A DNA stretch of 64,000 nucleotides, taken from NCBI GenBank assembly GCA_947487765.1, contig CANKXO010000008.1, positions 80,153 to 144,152 on the forward strand, in the 5' to 3' direction. Positions 48,621 through 56,846 of the stretch are shown here, piece by piece. The stretch's first letter is position 1. Every line of letters starts with the position of its first letter. The notes under the pieces are model-generated. The model saw only the letters and a list, made by a program, of their open reading frames with translations, made no database searches and was not told where the DNA came from. Both the position numbers and the translations under genes were made by a program. The DNA is from an uncultured Pseudomonadales bacterium (GTDB taxonomy: Bacteria; Pseudomonadota; Gammaproteobacteria; Pseudomonadales; Cellvibrionaceae).

Positions 48621-50642
48621 TTAATGATGTAAATGTTTTTTTCTGAACTGGGTGAAAAATATTGGTAATAACAAAATAATAGCAATTCCCATTGTCGTCA
48701 GGCCTGGTGCGATAAATAGAAATGAAACTAAACCCAGCCACCAGCGTTCCAGTTGATTCAGTGGTGCGACCATAAAACCAGAAAATGCTGCACCTAGACC
48801 TGCGATTCCCATCATAGCGCCTGCGAGGGTGATTGAGAATGCAGCCCATGTAAAACCATTTGTAACCAGTAATAGTGCAGGCGAATAAATAAAAACAAAA
48901 GGAACTAACGCTTTCGCAATGCCTAGGCGAAATGCAGTATTCCCTGTTTTAAAAGGGTTAGACCCAGCTATGCCAGCAGCTGCGTACGCGGCAAGGGCTA
49001 CCGGAGGTGTTATATCGGCTAATACTCCATAATAAAATACAAAGAAATGAGCCACTAACGGTTCAACTTGTAGTTGTTGTAAAGCAGGCGCAGCTACAGC
49101 AACCAGGATTATATAGGTTGCTGTTGTTGGAATACCTGCTCCCATGATAATACAAGCAATTGCTATAAGGATCAGCGAGAAGAACAGCGCTAGTTCAGTA
49201 ATTGTAAAATAACTTAAAGGCCAAATTTGGCTAAAAAGAGCGCCAAGGTCATTGGCTGTTTGTACAACGACAAAGCCTAATCTAAATCCAACGCCTGTTA
49301 ATGTCACAACACCGACAATGATACCAACAGTTGCGGCTGCTGCGCCTATTGCTAAGGTGTTTTTTGCACCAGCGGCCAGTGCATCCCAAAGGTCTTTTGG
49401 CGTCAGCCGATTAACTGGATTTAGAAAGCCAACAACAACGCATGCAATAATGCCGTATACCGCAGCAAAATCAGGAGTCCTTCCTGACAAGATTAAATAC
49501 ACTAAAATTATCAAAGGAATAATAGATAGCCAATGCTGTTTTAAAACAAGTGCTGCTTTAGGCAACTCATCAACGTTAAGCCCGCGCAAGCCTAATTTAC
49601 GAGCTTCTAAGTGAACCATGATAAAAATACCAAAATAGTGAAGTAGGGCTGGAAATAATGCAGCGGCAAGAATATCTTTAAGAGGTATTTCTAAGTATTC
49701 AACCATAATAAATGCAGCAGCACCTAATATGGGGGGAGTAATTTGCCCGCCAGTTGATGCGGTTGCTTCGACAGCTGCTGAAAAATGTGGTGGGTAGCCT
49801 ACTTTTTTCATTGCAGGAATCGTTAATGCGCCGGTTGTGACTGTATTAGCAATTGATGATCCAGATATAGTACCCATAAACGCGGATGAAAAAATGGCAA
49901 CCTTAGCTGGCCCCCCCGAGTATCGACCTGCAATCACCATGGCCATATCGATAAAAAGTTGGCCTAAACCAATTCGTGTTGCGAGTACACCAAACAAAAT
50001 AAATAAGAAAACATATTGGGCCATTACGCCAATAGCAATACCGTAAATACCTTGATTGGTCATATAAAGGTGGTTGATTAAGCCTAGCCATGATGTGCCT
50101 CCGTGCTTAAGTGCACCAGGAGCATAAGGCCCGAAAATAGCGAATAAAATAAAAATAATACCAATAATAGGCAGGATTAAACCTACAGAGCGGCGAGAAG
50201 CTTCCAGTGTTAAAACTAACAGGCCTGTGCCCATTATAATATCGAGTTGAGATGGGTTACCTACTCTTGCGGCAACAATCTCCGGTGGTAAAAGAGGCAA
50301 ATAAAGAGAGACAGTAATGGCTGAAACTGCAAATAATATATCGAGTATTGATACTCCCTGAAAGTGAAACCAACTACTAGGGTGAATATCCGTTGGGTTA
50401 TGTCGACGAAATCCAAATACTAAAAAGACAATACCTAAGACAAAAGACAGATGAATGCCACGATGAAGTAACTCACGAACAAGACCAAAGCCGGAAGCGT
50501 AAAAATGGTAAAGAGACATCGCTACAAGTGCTGTGGAAATGAATACAGCTAGAACTTTTCCTGTTGAGCGAAAAGCAGTTTCCGGATCATATTTCCGTTC
50601 GAGTGCTTGTAGTTCTTCTGAAGTAAGTTGTTCGTTTGACAT
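48621..50642 (-). CDS. TRAP transporter permease, fused DctQ-DctM type (TAXI-TRAP)
   Basis: A 673-residue inner-membrane protein of about 16-18 segments, combining the small four-helix and the large twelve-helix TRAP subunits in one chain, as is usual for TAXI systems. The large-subunit signatures include GTISGSSIANTVTTGALTIP and ATASTGGQITPPILGAAAF. It would import a carboxylate-type or related solute by a sodium gradient together with the binding protein encoded upstream. The frame is open to GTG 50657, but ATG 50642, giving MSNEQLTSEE, is preferred. The substrate is unknown. Confidence 0.92.
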   Translation of the reverse strand: MSNEQLTSEELQALERKYDPETAFRSTGKVLAVFISTALVAMSLYHFYASGFGLVRELLHRGIHLSFVLGIVFLVFGFRRHNPTDIHPSSWFHFQGVSILDILFAVSAITVSLYLPLLPPEIVAARVGNPSQLDIIMGTGLLVLTLEASRRSVGLILPIIGIIFILFAIFGPYAPGALKHGGTSWLGLINHLYMTNQGIYGIAIGVMAQYVFLFILFGVLATRIGLGQLFIDMAMVIAGRYSGGPAKVAIFSSAFMGTISGSSIANTVTTGALTIPAMKKVGYPPHFSAAVEATASTGGQITPPILGAAAFIMVEYLEIPLKDILAAALFPALLHYFGIFIMVHLEARKLGLRGLNVDELPKAALVLKQHWLSIIPLIILVYLILSGRTPDFAAVYGIIACVVVGFLNPVNRLTPKDLWDALAAGAKNTLAIGAAAATVGIIVGVVTLTGVGFRLGFVVVQTANDLGALFSQIWPLSYFTITELALFFSLILIAIACIIMGAGIPTTATYIILVAVAAPALQQLQVEPLVAHFFVFYYGVLADITPPVALAAYAAAGIAGSNPFKTGNTAFRLGIAKALVPFVFIYSPALLLVTNGFTWAAFSITLAGAMMGIAGLGAAFSGFMVAPLNQLERWWLGLVSFLFIAPGLTTMGIAIILLLPIFFTQFRKKHLHH

Positions 50643-50663
50643 AGGTACACCGTACACCTAGAA

Positions 50664-50686
50664 AAGCCCAGATTGATCCTGGGCTT
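50664..50686 (-). other. Intercistronic hairpin between TAXI receptor and TRAP permease
   Basis: AAGCCCAG (50664-50671) pairs with CTGGGCTT (50679-50686) around a seven-base loop; there is no following T run. In TRAP operons such hairpins can protect the abundant receptor message or dampen read-through to the permease. This function is inferred. Confidence 0.55.
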
Positions 50687-50730
50687 ATAGAGAGGCTAAA
50701 TAGAATCGATATAAAGTACGAGATAGAAAA

Positions 50731-51732
50731 TTACTTAAGTAATCCTGCTTCTTTGTAGAAACGTTCTGCACCTTTATGGAGGGGTACACCAACACCAGCT
50801 AATGCTGTTTCAGACGTAATTGTTTTTCCTTTTGCATGGCCGGTATCTAATAGCTTGCGGCTTTCTTTATTCCATAGAGCTTTAGTTATATTATAAATTA
50901 ACTCTTCGCTCTCATTTTTAGAAGTAAACCATTGTGCGCCAACAGCAACGGTTGTTGTTGCTGCAACACCTTGGTATGTATTTGCTGGAATCTCACTACT
51001 AGAAAAGAAACCATATTTTTTCGTTAAAGCATCTGCTCCTTTGCCTGAAATGGGTACAAGCTTGATTTTAGCGGCTGAAGCAAGCTCAACAAGAGAGCCC
51101 GTTGGATAACCGGCAACCACAAAAAATGCATCAATTTTTCCGTTGCGTAAAGCTTCAGACGCTGCGCCACCTTTTAGAGCTTCGGGAGTAACATCTTTCA
51201 GCGTGATGCCACTGGATTCCATAATTAATTTTGCGTCAACATAGGTTCCAGAGCCTGGTTCATCCAGAGAAACACGTTTTCCTTTAAGGTCGGCAACTGA
51301 GTTAATACCGCTATTAGCTAGAGCAACTAGGTGAATGTGCTCTTCAAATAATGCTGCGATAGTGCGTAGGTCTTTTGCTGGTTTTTGGCCTTCCATAGTG
51401 CCAGTTCCGGTATAAGCCCAATAAGCGACATCAGATTGAGAAAAGCCGGAATTACGTAAGCCAGAATTGATTGCGTTAATATTATCAACTGAACCACGTG
51501 AAGATACTGCAGAGGCGATTAAGTTATCTACGCCGCAGCTGCCACCTTTGCCACACTCACGTGAACCTGGCGGTTTAGAAATCGCATTAGCAATAACGCC
51601 ACCAACGGGATAATAGGTGTAGGCTGTGCCGCCTGTTCCAATAGTAAAAAACTTAAGGTCTTGTGCTATTGATGGTGATGCAAATGAAGCAATCATGCCT
51701 GCAGTAACAAGTACTTTCTTAAACAAACTCAT
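50731..51732 (-). CDS. TAXI-family TRAP transporter solute-binding protein
   Basis: Exported binding protein of 333 residues with signal peptide (cleavage after SIAQ, about residue 23). Family features are FFTIGTGGTAYTYYPVGGVIANAIS, AVSSRGSVDNINAI and GKRVSLDEPGSGTYVDA (landmarks). An insertion with two Cys (SRECGKGGSCGVDN, about 58-71) might form a disulphide. AGGAG precedes the ATG. TAXI proteins bind glutamate-like or other carboxylates; the ligand cannot be read here. It heads the minus-strand operon with the TRAP permease and the PDT gene. Confidence 0.92.
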   Translation of the reverse strand: MSLFKKVLVTAGMIASFASPSIAQDLKFFTIGTGGTAYTYYPVGGVIANAISKPPGSRECGKGGSCGVDNLIASAVSSRGSVDNINAINSGLRNSGFSQSDVAYWAYTGTGTMEGQKPAKDLRTIAALFEEHIHLVALANSGINSVADLKGKRVSLDEPGSGTYVDAKLIMESSGITLKDVTPEALKGGAASEALRNGKIDAFFVVAGYPTGSLVELASAAKIKLVPISGKGADALTKKYGFFSSSEIPANTYQGVAATTTVAVGAQWFTSKNESEELIYNITKALWNKESRKLLDTGHAKGKTITSETALAGVGVPLHKGAERFYKEAGLLK

Positions 51733-52152
51733 AGTTTTCTCCTGATTTTTACATTTTTATTAGAGTCAAGTTGGTGGATGTCGGTCTTAATAAAGGAACA
51801 TGCTATCGGATATAAATTAATTTTTATTATTTAAAGTTGGATATCGGTATTTTAATACGGCTTATTATTGATAAGGTATTTTCAAATACTATCACAGATT
51901 TTTAATTTGTGATCTATCTGGTATCTTCGATTTTTAATCGTGTACAAATTACTAATGTGTGCCGAGTCAGAGTTCCCTTTCATTTTAGAAGGATATTCAT
52001 TGTGCAACACTGGTCTTTGTATGATTATTGAACAGGGGTGGAAGAGTAAATCGCAGCAATTCGAAAACTCTGCCTACCCACATATCACCTTGTAAAGCTG
52101 AAAATGCTAGTATAGGGTGCTTTGAAACGTGCTTCGGGTGTAACACTTTAAA
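51733..52152. promoter_or_regulatory. Divergent intergenic region between the TAXI operon and cobO
   Basis: This 420-base stretch must hold the divergent promoters of the TAXI-TRAP operon and the cobalamin operon. I looked for a cobalamin riboswitch in front of cobO and saw none of its conserved boxes. I see no gene. Confidence 0.5.
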
Positions 52153-52761
52153 ATGATTGAAGATCGCAAAAATCAAAAACACAAAAAGTCTATGGAAAAG
52201 CAAAAAGCTAAAGTTGATGCCAATATCGAAGCTGCATCAACCGAGCGTGGTGTTGCTATTCTGTTAACCGGTAATGGTAAAGGAAAGTCGAGCTCGGCCT
52301 TTGGTATGGTGATGCGCGCGTTGGGTTACGGCCATAAAGTGTGTGTTATTCAATTTATTAAAGGACAGCAATTGTCCGGTGAAGAATTGTACCTCAGAGA
52401 TCAGCGTTCAGACGTATACTTTTATCAAATGGGAACAGGCTTTACGTGGGATACGCAAGATAGAACTGCTGACATAGAAGCGGCCCAAAAAACCTGGGCT
52501 GAAGCTGTTCCATTACTTGGAGATGCTAGTTACGATTTGGTGGTATTAGACGAGTTAACCTATATGTTGGCCTATAAATACTTAGATGAAAGCGAAGTGC
52601 TAAATGTAATTTCTAATCGACCAAAAAATCAAAGTGTAGTTGTAACTGGGCGAGGGGGAGGTTCTGGCTTACAGGGCATTATGGATACCGTTTCTGAAGT
52701 AAAGGAAATAAAACATGCGTTTAAAGCGGGTATTAAAGCGCGTAAAGGTGTTGATTACTAA
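52153..52761 (+). CDS. cobO: Cob(I)yrinic acid a,c-diamide adenosyltransferase
   Basis: Adds the adenosyl ligand to reduced corrinoids in late cobalamin synthesis and in salvage. The 202-residue CobO/BtuR protein has the unusual Walker A loop GNGKGKSS at 41-47 (starting from Gly40), VIQFIKGQ, and LVVLDELTYMLAY. A Lys-rich N-terminal helix (1-25) is typical. It heads a five-gene plus-strand run of cobalamin genes (cobO, cobT, cobC, cobS, cbiB). Confidence 0.95.
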   Translation: MIEDRKNQKHKKSMEKQKAKVDANIEAASTERGVAILLTGNGKGKSSSAFGMVMRALGYGHKVCVIQFIKGQQLSGEELYLRDQRSDVYFYQMGTGFTWDTQDRTADIEAAQKTWAEAVPLLGDASYDLVVLDELTYMLAYKYLDESEVLNVISNRPKNQSVVVTGRGGGSGLQGIMDTVSEVKEIKHAFKAGIKARKGVDY

Positions 52762-52798
52762 AGCATTTACATAATTGAAAATAGATAAGTGACAAATA

Positions 52799-53851
52799 AT
52801 GAAAAAATGGTTCGAAAAGCCTGTACATGCTATCGATCATCATCATATCGAAAGTGCACGACTACACCAATCCACACTCACTAAGCCTCAAGGCTCTTTA
52901 GGTCGCTTAGAAGAAATTGCAGAGGCCTTTTGTGGTTGGCAATCTAGAGCAAACCCTCAGATTGATAAAATTTGTGTGTCTGTTTTTGCTGCTGACCATG
53001 GTGTTTGTCAGCAAGGGGTGTCAGCATTTCCTCAAGCAGTGACGACACAGATGATAACTAATTTTCTAGATGGTGGTGCAGCAATCAGTGTCTTAAGTCG
53101 TGAATTAGGTGCTGATTTTTCAGTAGTCAATGTTGGCACAGTAAGCCCTTTACCTGACAGCTATACTGCTCATGAACACTTGGTTAATGCGAATATAGCG
53201 CTAGGAACCACAGATTTTTCAACTGGAGCAGCAATGACCGATGAGCAGTTAGAAAAGGCGCTTATACTTGGCAAATCTCAGGTAGAAAACATATCAGCAA
53301 AGTTGTTTATCGGTGGAGAAATGGGAATTGGCAATACAACCTCCGCATCGGCAATCTATGCGGCACTTTTATCCTTAGAACTTGACCGTGTTGTTGGGCC
53401 AGGAACTGGTATTGATGCACAGGGCTTATTACGTAAAAAGAAAGTCATTGCACAATCGTTGGATCACCATTATCAATTCCTCAATGATCCTTATCAGGTA
53501 TTGCGCTGTCTTGGCGGATTAGAAATAGCGGCTTTGGTCGGTAGCTATATTGCTTGTGCACAGCAAGGGGTCCCTGTACTAGTGGATGGTTTTATTTGTA
53601 CAGCCGCAGCATTACTTGCCGTTAAACTGAATCCTGATGTACGAAATTGGTTGTTGTTTTCTCATCTGTCAGCCGAACCTGCTCATTGTATCGCTCTAGA
53701 AGAATTGAATGCAGACCCTTTATTGCAGCTAAATATGCGTTTAGGTGAGGGGAGTGGAGCCGCAGTTGCTGTCCCTCTTCTAAAAGCGGCATTAGCTTTA
53801 CATAATAATATGGCAACATTTTCTCAGGCGGGTGTGAGTGAACATGATTAA
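52799..53851 (+). CDS. cobT: Nicotinate-nucleotide-dimethylbenzimidazole phosphoribosyltransferase
   Basis: Activates dimethylbenzimidazole to alpha-ribazole phosphate for the lower ligand of B12. The 350-residue protein contains TKPQGSLGRLEEIAE, the VFAADHGVC motif, FIGGEMGIGNTTSASAI and the catalytic Glu317 in RLGEGSGA, the same position as in E. coli CobT. It begins 37 bases after cobO. Confidence 0.96.
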   Translation: MKKWFEKPVHAIDHHHIESARLHQSTLTKPQGSLGRLEEIAEAFCGWQSRANPQIDKICVSVFAADHGVCQQGVSAFPQAVTTQMITNFLDGGAAISVLSRELGADFSVVNVGTVSPLPDSYTAHEHLVNANIALGTTDFSTGAAMTDEQLEKALILGKSQVENISAKLFIGGEMGIGNTTSASAIYAALLSLELDRVVGPGTGIDAQGLLRKKKVIAQSLDHHYQFLNDPYQVLRCLGGLEIAALVGSYIACAQQGVPVLVDGFICTAAALLAVKLNPDVRNWLLFSHLSAEPAHCIALEELNADPLLQLNMRLGEGSGAAVAVPLLKAALALHNNMATFSQAGVSEHD

Positions 53852-53906
53852 GTATCTCCATAGTGAAATCATTTATATATCGGTAATTTAAGGTGGCTGT
53901 TTTAAC

Positions 53907-54575
53907 GTGACTATGCAACCGATTATTACCACAATAGACTTGCTGCGACATGGTGAATGTGAAGGTGGACACTGCTACCGTGGTTCACTAGATGTTGCTC
54001 TGACAGACAATGGCAAAAGACAAATGGAAAATAGTCTTGATTTTATCAACCCTATTTGGGATAGGGTGATTTCTTCCCCTTTAATCCGATGTGCTTATTT
54101 CGCAGAAAAAATATCGCAACAACAAAAATTACCATTATTATTAGAAAGCAAGCTGCAAGAAATAAGTTTTGGCTCTTGGGAAGGCCAGAGCGTAAAAAAA
54201 GTATGGGAAACTCAAAAAGAAGCCGTTGATGCATGGGTTGTAGATCCTGTACGTTCTCCTCCTCCTATGGGGGAAGCTGCAGACCATTTTGCATCAAGAG
54301 TAACGTCAGCTTTTTCAGCTTTAGTTGAGCAATATCGTGGAGAGCATTTTTTATTCGTCTCACATGGTGGTGTTATAAGAGTTTTACTGGCTCACTGCTT
54401 AGAAATGCCGCTAACCGCTTTAAATCGCATCGATGTTCCTTATGGCTGCGTTTCTCAAATACAAGTCATTGCTGATCAAGAGAAAACTTACTACCGATTG
54501 TTGTCTCATAATTTATCGTCTGGCCGTATGTCCTCCGATGGGTGGTTATTTTCAAAACAGGCTAATGATGAATAA
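53907..54575 (+). CDS. cobC: Alpha-ribazole phosphatase (histidine phosphatase family)
   Basis: Removes phosphate from alpha-ribazole phosphate or adenosylcobalamin phosphate in nucleotide-loop assembly. The phosphoglycerate mutase-like motif is LLRHGE (His15 nucleophile), with a second His in FVSHGGVIR. The 222-residue chain has an N-terminus set by GTG 53907 or ATG 53913; AAGGTGG upstream favours the GTG. Placement between cobT and cobS supports the CobC assignment over other histidine phosphatases. It overlaps cobS by 11 bases. Confidence 0.9.
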   Translation: MTMQPIITTIDLLRHGECEGGHCYRGSLDVALTDNGKRQMENSLDFINPIWDRVISSPLIRCAYFAEKISQQQKLPLLLESKLQEISFGSWEGQSVKKVWETQKEAVDAWVVDPVRSPPPMGEAADHFASRVTSAFSALVEQYRGEHFLFVSHGGVIRVLLAHCLEMPLTALNRIDVPYGCVSQIQVIADQEKTYYRLLSHNLSSGRMSSDGWLFSKQANDE

Positions 54576-55368
54576 AAATAACGTACTAATTCCATTCTTA
54601 ATGGCATTGGCATTGCTTACTCGATTGCCTGTGACTCGCTGGTTACCTGATCAGTGGCAAGATAAGCATCAAGGTTTATCCGCCTTGTGGTATCCAGCAG
54701 TTGGTATTCTCTTGGCGATACTTTTGTATCTATGCTTAAGCTTGTTGCCAACAGCAACGTCATCACTGTTGTCTTCAGTTTTAGTTGTCTGCCTATGGGT
54801 TGTGTTGACAGGTGCCTTGCATTTAGATGGTTTGGCTGATTCAGTCGATGCTGCTTTTGCAGCTCATCGAATTTCAGGCGCTAGAGATAATAATGAACAT
54901 CAGAAAATATTATCTATCTTTAAAGACCCTTCAGCGGGTCCCATGTCAGTTGTTGCCATTGTTCTTGTTTTATTGATAAAAGTTACATTGTTGTCTGAAT
55001 TACTATCAACTCAGGTGAATCAATTATTCTTAATACTTGTTTTGTCACTCACTCTTCCTAGAGCTTTGGCGTTGTTGCTTATTATTACTACTCCCTATGC
55101 TCGCCCAGAAGGTATAGGGCATGTGCTTGTAAAGCATACTCCGGTATCTTCCGCTGTCCTAGTGCTTTTGACTATTGCATTGATTACACTGATATTGATG
55201 CCTTTAGTAATATGCGGCAGTTTATTAGTACTGCTGGGCCTTCTATTTTTTCTGTGGAGAAAATTTTGGTTGTTGAAAATAGGCGGGTTTGTTGGCGACT
55301 GTATTGGTGCTCTTATAGAGCTGGGCGAAGTGTTCGTTTTGTTGGTGTTATGTTTTGCCTATATGTAA
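54565..55368 (+). CDS. cobS: Adenosylcobinamide-GDP ribazoletransferase (cobalamin synthase)
   Basis: Inner-membrane enzyme joining adenosylcobinamide-GDP with alpha-ribazole. The protein (267 residues) begins MMNKNNVLIPFLMALALLTRLP and has the conserved GALHLDGLADSVDA, the acidic motif that binds metal and substrate, and DPSAGPMSV. About six hydrophobic segments follow. A much longer upstream frame exists but runs into cobC; the ATG pair at 54565/54568 fits the family start. Confidence 0.94.
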   Translation: MMNKNNVLIPFLMALALLTRLPVTRWLPDQWQDKHQGLSALWYPAVGILLAILLYLCLSLLPTATSSLLSSVLVVCLWVVLTGALHLDGLADSVDAAFAAHRISGARDNNEHQKILSIFKDPSAGPMSVVAIVLVLLIKVTLLSELLSTQVNQLFLILVLSLTLPRALALLLIITTPYARPEGIGHVLVKHTPVSSAVLVLLTIALITLILMPLVICGSLLVLLGLLFFLWRKFWLLKIGGFVGDCIGALIELGEVFVLLVLCFAYM

Positions 55369-55383
55369 AGGTTGGTATAAACA

Positions 55384-56322
55384 ATGACCGCTGTAATTGT
55401 TATGGCTTCCTTATTGATAGACGTAGCTTTAGGAGAGCCTAAACACTGGCATCCTTTAGTGGGTTTCGGGAGCATTGCAAAATGTATAGAGCGATACCTT
55501 AACCGTGGTGTACAGAATAAATATCTTCAATTTATTTTAGGTGCTTCAAGCTGGGTGCTTATTGTTATTGTCCCTACCATCATTATTCTTATTTTGGCAC
55601 AAACTATTTCTCTGTGGGTTGGTTTTAACTGGTGGCTGGATATATTGATCTTATATTTAGCAATTGGCTATACCAGCTTACGTCAACATGCGTTAGCTGT
55701 TTTAAATCCATTGCTGAATAATGATGTAGAATCTGCACGCCAGCAGGTTGCTATGATTGTAAGTCGAGATACCGATAAGCTTGATCAAACAGGAATACGT
55801 AAAGCCACAATTGAGTCAGTGTTAGAAAATGGCAGTGATGCTATTTTTGCGCCGTTATTTTGGTATTTGGTTGGTGGAGTTCCTGCGGTCGTGATTTACC
55901 GTTTAACGAATACGCTTGATGCAATGTGGGGGTATAAAACCGATCGGTTTTTATTTTTTGGGCGTTTCTCTGCACGTATGGATGATATTTTAAATTGGTT
56001 GCCGAGTCGTTTGGTTGGGCTGAGTTATGCCGCGTTTGGCCATTATCAATCTGCAATGAAATGCTGGTCGCAACAAGCGGGAACACTGGATAGTCCTAAT
56101 GCCGGCGTCGTTATGACCTCAGGTGCTGGTGCTCTTCAATTGAAGCTAGGTGGCAATAGTTACTACCATGGAATATTAAAGCAGAAGCCTATTTTTGGTT
56201 GTGGAGAAGAACCCGAAAATAATGATATTCAACGCAGCTTATCGATTGTGAATAAAACGCTCTACTTGTGGTGCGCTTTTATTATTATTTATGGTACTGC
56301 TAGATACTGGGGTTTATCATAA
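55384..56322 (+). CDS. cbiB: Adenosylcobinamide-phosphate synthase (CobD/CbiB)
   Basis: Inner-membrane enzyme attaching aminopropanol phosphate to adenosylcobyric acid. The 312-residue protein shows DVALGEPKHWHPLVGFG near the N-terminus, SRDTDKLDQTGIRKATIES, NGSDAIFAPLFWYLVGGVPAV and DAMWGYKTDRF. It ends the visible cobalamin run. No cobU/cobP (adenosylcobinamide kinase), cobQ or cobD-type decarboxylase gene is in the window, so the pathway must be completed elsewhere. Confidence 0.94.
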   Translation: MTAVIVMASLLIDVALGEPKHWHPLVGFGSIAKCIERYLNRGVQNKYLQFILGASSWVLIVIVPTIIILILAQTISLWVGFNWWLDILILYLAIGYTSLRQHALAVLNPLLNNDVESARQQVAMIVSRDTDKLDQTGIRKATIESVLENGSDAIFAPLFWYLVGGVPAVVIYRLTNTLDAMWGYKTDRFLFFGRFSARMDDILNWLPSRLVGLSYAAFGHYQSAMKCWSQQAGTLDSPNAGVVMTSGAGALQLKLGGNSYYHGILKQKPIFGCGEEPENNDIQRSLSIVNKTLYLWCAFIIIYGTARYWGLS

Positions 56323-56364
56323 AAATAAGAAATAGATAAGCGTGATAGCATTGTTTGATGATTG

Positions 56365-56703
56365 TTAGATAGACTCGTCATCATCTAAAAAGTTATCCAT
56401 AACGCCACTAAGGCTGGAGCGTAGTTTTTCCCTGCCTAAGAGTTTCTCTTGCACAGCCTGCGGTAATTCAGTAAAAAGAATTATATTTTTGCTAATGAGA
56501 AGATTAATTAAGTCTTCTGTTACTCGAGCAATATCTTTATCTGATTCTGCCAAAGCATGCTTGGATAATTCCATTTCTTTTTGTTTGGATAAATATTCAA
56601 CAATTTCGGTGGATGTTGCCGAAATTTGTTCTTGGTGTAATTCATCACTAATATGGGATAGTGAGACTATAGCGCCGTCGCTACTACGTTTGATATAAGG
56701 CAT
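56365..56703 (-). CDS. Small conserved protein of the tryptophan-synthase-beta-like family (misnomer)
   Basis: A 112-residue protein starting MPYIKRSSDGAIVSLS, with a helical core (DIARVTEDLINLLISKNIILFTELPQAVQ read across two helices) and KLLGREKLRSSLSG near the end. Similar small gammaproteobacterial proteins are often annotated as tryptophan synthase subunit beta-like, but nothing here resembles that enzyme. Function unknown; probably cytoplasmic. It is convergent with cbiB and divergent from the type I secretion operon. Confidence 0.75.
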   Translation of the reverse strand: MPYIKRSSDGAIVSLSHISDELHQEQISATSTEIVEYLSKQKEMELSKHALAESDKDIARVTEDLINLLISKNIILFTELPQAVQEKLLGREKLRSSLSGVMDNFLDDDESI

Positions 56704-56846
56704 TAATTACTCCTATTATTAGTGTGAATGGGTTTCAGTATGTTTGTTTTTGACAAGCATACGTTGTGTTTCTTATAGAGTAGACTAAAATTGCTATTAT
56801 ATTCATAGTGTTAGAATAAAATTAATACTATTTTCAGGTCTGAAAT

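Noticed and set aside
51733..52152. Cobalamin riboswitch upstream of cobO
   Set aside because: None of the conserved boxes (GGGAA, CCCCCGCAAC-type core, B12 box) is present, unlike at 22794-22915.
54433..54564. Long N-terminal extension of cobS
   Set aside because: It overlaps cobC by more than 140 bases out of frame, and the family start is at 54565.
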